Positions 4,382 to 5,357 of a DNA stretch of 5,357 nucleotides are shown here, piece after piece. Under the pieces are notes generated by a model. That model had not been told where the DNA came from, did not search any database, and saw only the letters and a list, made by a program, of their open reading frames with translations. The position numbers were made by a program, and so were the translations under genes. How positions within the stretch are numbered: the first letter of the stretch is position 1; the number at the start of each line of letters is the position of its first letter. Source of the DNA: an uncultured bacterium (GTDB lineage Bacteria; Cyanobacteriota; Vampirovibrionia; Gastranaerophilales; Gastranaerophilaceae). The stretch covers positions 1-5,357 of the forward strand of contig USJT01000094.1 in NCBI GenBank assembly GCA_900555175.1, in the 5' to 3' direction.

Positions 4382-5357
4382 ATGGGAAGTAAATCAAGAA
4401 ATAATATGACATTTGAACGCCTAAAATACTATCGTCATTTAGGCGGCGGAGCTTTAGAATGTATCGCAAGCAGACTTTCAAAAACACCAAAACCGTTATG
4501 TTTTTCATTAATGGTTACCAGCAGATGCAATTGCGATTGTGATTTTTGTTTTTGGAAATCTAAAAAAGGTACAGACGATATGCCGACAGATGAAATCGTA
4601 AGATTATTAACAGAAGCAGGCAAAATCGGATATATGGACAGCATTTTGTGGGGTGGCGAACCTTTATTAAGAGAAGATTTTGCTCAAATTTGCAAAGCCT
4701 CACATGATGCAGGTTTATATACCAAAATTGCAACAAACGGCTGGTATTTAGAAACAAATCCTGATTTTGCACAATATACGGATTTGATGTTTGTATCATT
4801 AGACGCTATCGGAAAAGCCCATGATGATATAAGACACATGCCTGGAATTTGTGACAAAGTAATGTCAGGAATTGAATACCATAAAGTTCATTCTCCAAAA
4901 ATGAGAATTTATGTATGCTGCACAGTTTCAACTCAAACTAATTTTGAACAAATTAAAGAAGTTGCACAATACTGTAAAGATGCTGATATTCTATTATATT
5001 TCACAGTTAACAAAGCAGCTTCAAGACCTGAAGAAGCACACAACGTTGTTGAAACTGAATTAGAAAATGAACAATTGGCTGATATGTTTATCAAAATAAA
5101 AGAATTAAAGAAAAATGGTTATCCGATAAGAAATTCATACTACTTTATGGATTACATAATCAACAAAAAAACTTACTATGAATGCCATTGGCCTCGTATC
5201 GCAACAGTAATTTATTCAAATGGCGATATGTTACGCTGCTATGACAGAAAACCTTTTATCAGCGTAAGAAACAGACCTTTAAAAGATGTAATCAAAGATC
5301 CTTTATTTATTGAAACAGTAAATAAATGCAAAGACTGCAAACTTTCATGTGTCGGTA
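4382..5357 (+). CDS. Radical SAM protein with SPASM-like Cys-rich C-terminus (3' end outside window)
   Basis: The frame is open for 325 codons and runs off the window. The CX3CX2C motif reads CNCDCDFC (Cys49, Cys53, Cys56, with an extra Cys51) and binds the [4Fe-4S] cluster that cleaves S-adenosylmethionine. The following aromatic FW, WGGEPLLRED (90-99, the GGEP SAM-binding motif), KIATNGW (115-121) and FVSLDA (137-142) complete the expected core of the radical SAM barrel. The C-terminal part has Cys268 (ECHWPR), Cys286 (LRCYDRK) and then Cys316, Cys319 and Cys323 (CKDCKLSCVG). This is the spacing style of SPASM/Twitch auxiliary Fe-S domains found in peptide-modifying and cofactor-maturing enzymes. 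The remaining SPASM cysteines would lie beyond the edge. No precursor peptide gene is visible upstream. The first 40 residues (MGSKSRNNMTFERLKYYRHL and onward) form an N-terminal extension of a kind common in SPASM proteins. The start has a good ribosome binding site. I cannot assign a substrate or a gene symbol. It may or may not be co-transcribed with the cluster, from which a weak terminator separates it. Confidence 0.86.
   Translation, partial: MGSKSRNNMTFERLKYYRHLGGGALECIASRLSKTPKPLCFSLMVTSRCNCDCDFCFWKSKKGTDDMPTDEIVRLLTEAGKIGYMDSILWGGEPLLREDFAQICKASHDAGLYTKIATNGWYLETNPDFAQYTDLMFVSLDAIGKAHDDIRHMPGICDKVMSGIEYHKVHSPKMRIYVCCTVSTQTNFEQIKEVAQYCKDADILLYFTVNKAASRPEEAHNVVETELENEQLADMFIKIKELKKNGYPIRNSYYFMDYIINKKTYYECHWPRIATVIYSNGDMLRCYDRKPFISVRNRPLKDVIKDPLFIETVNKCKDCKLSCVG

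Noticed and set aside
4435..4799. Two overlapping minus-strand open frames (4435-4644 and 4560-4799)
   Set aside because: Both are antisense to the radical SAM gene, which carries clear catalytic motifs in the plus frame over the same stretch.
1..5357. CRISPR array, tRNA/rRNA genes, insertion sequences or phage genes
   Set aside because: No regularly spaced repeats, cloverleaf-like segments, transposase or integrase motifs, or flanking target-site duplications were found by eye.

Overview
This is an AT-rich (roughly 70% A+T by eye), densely coded bacterial fragment using the standard code. Non-coding gaps are short: 15, about 195, 3, 21 and 120 bases. The organism is not certain. A gut Vampirovibrionia/Melainabacteria (Candidatus Gastranaerophilales) is my best guess, because the phosphatase begins with an 'ISFKG' peptide like one I recall at the start of many proteins in that group, and because a C5-pathway hemL sits beside anaerobic Fe-S enzymes. 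An AT-rich Clostridia-like anaerobe cannot be excluded without a database search.

Layout. (1) Positions 1-317, +: the last 104 residues of glutamate-1-semialdehyde aminomutase (hemL). (2) Positions 333-821, -: a small cysteine-dependent protein phosphatase of the dual-specificity/Siw14/TpbA-like type, convergent with hemL. (3) Positions 822-1015: a divergent intergenic region with a perfect TATAAT for the phosphatase and a TTGATT-18-TATACT promoter for the rightward genes. (4) Positions 1016-4261, +: a tight three-gene cluster. Two paralogous proteins of the HgdB-like/DUF2229 'CoA protein activase' type (COG3580/COG3581-like) flank a PHP-domain metal hydrolase. (5) Positions 4262-4381: an intergenic region with a weak terminator hairpin, enclosed by a perfect 10-base inverted repeat whose right arm overlaps the ribosome binding site of the next gene. 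(6) Position 4382 to the end, +: a radical SAM protein with a SPASM-like Cys-rich C-terminus, cut by the window edge.

How the genes may work together. The two paralogues share the same order of motifs. Each carries three cysteines at matching positions, which is the pattern expected for a [4Fe-4S]-bearing heterodimer related to 2-hydroxyacyl-CoA dehydratase subunits. No actin-like ATPase activator (HgdC/BadF type), which normally energises such subunits, is visible here. A PHP phosphoesterase between the paralogues and a radical SAM/SPASM enzyme just downstream suggest an uncharacterised Fe-S-based redox or modification pathway. That is inference from gene order and motifs; no substrate can be named from the sequence.
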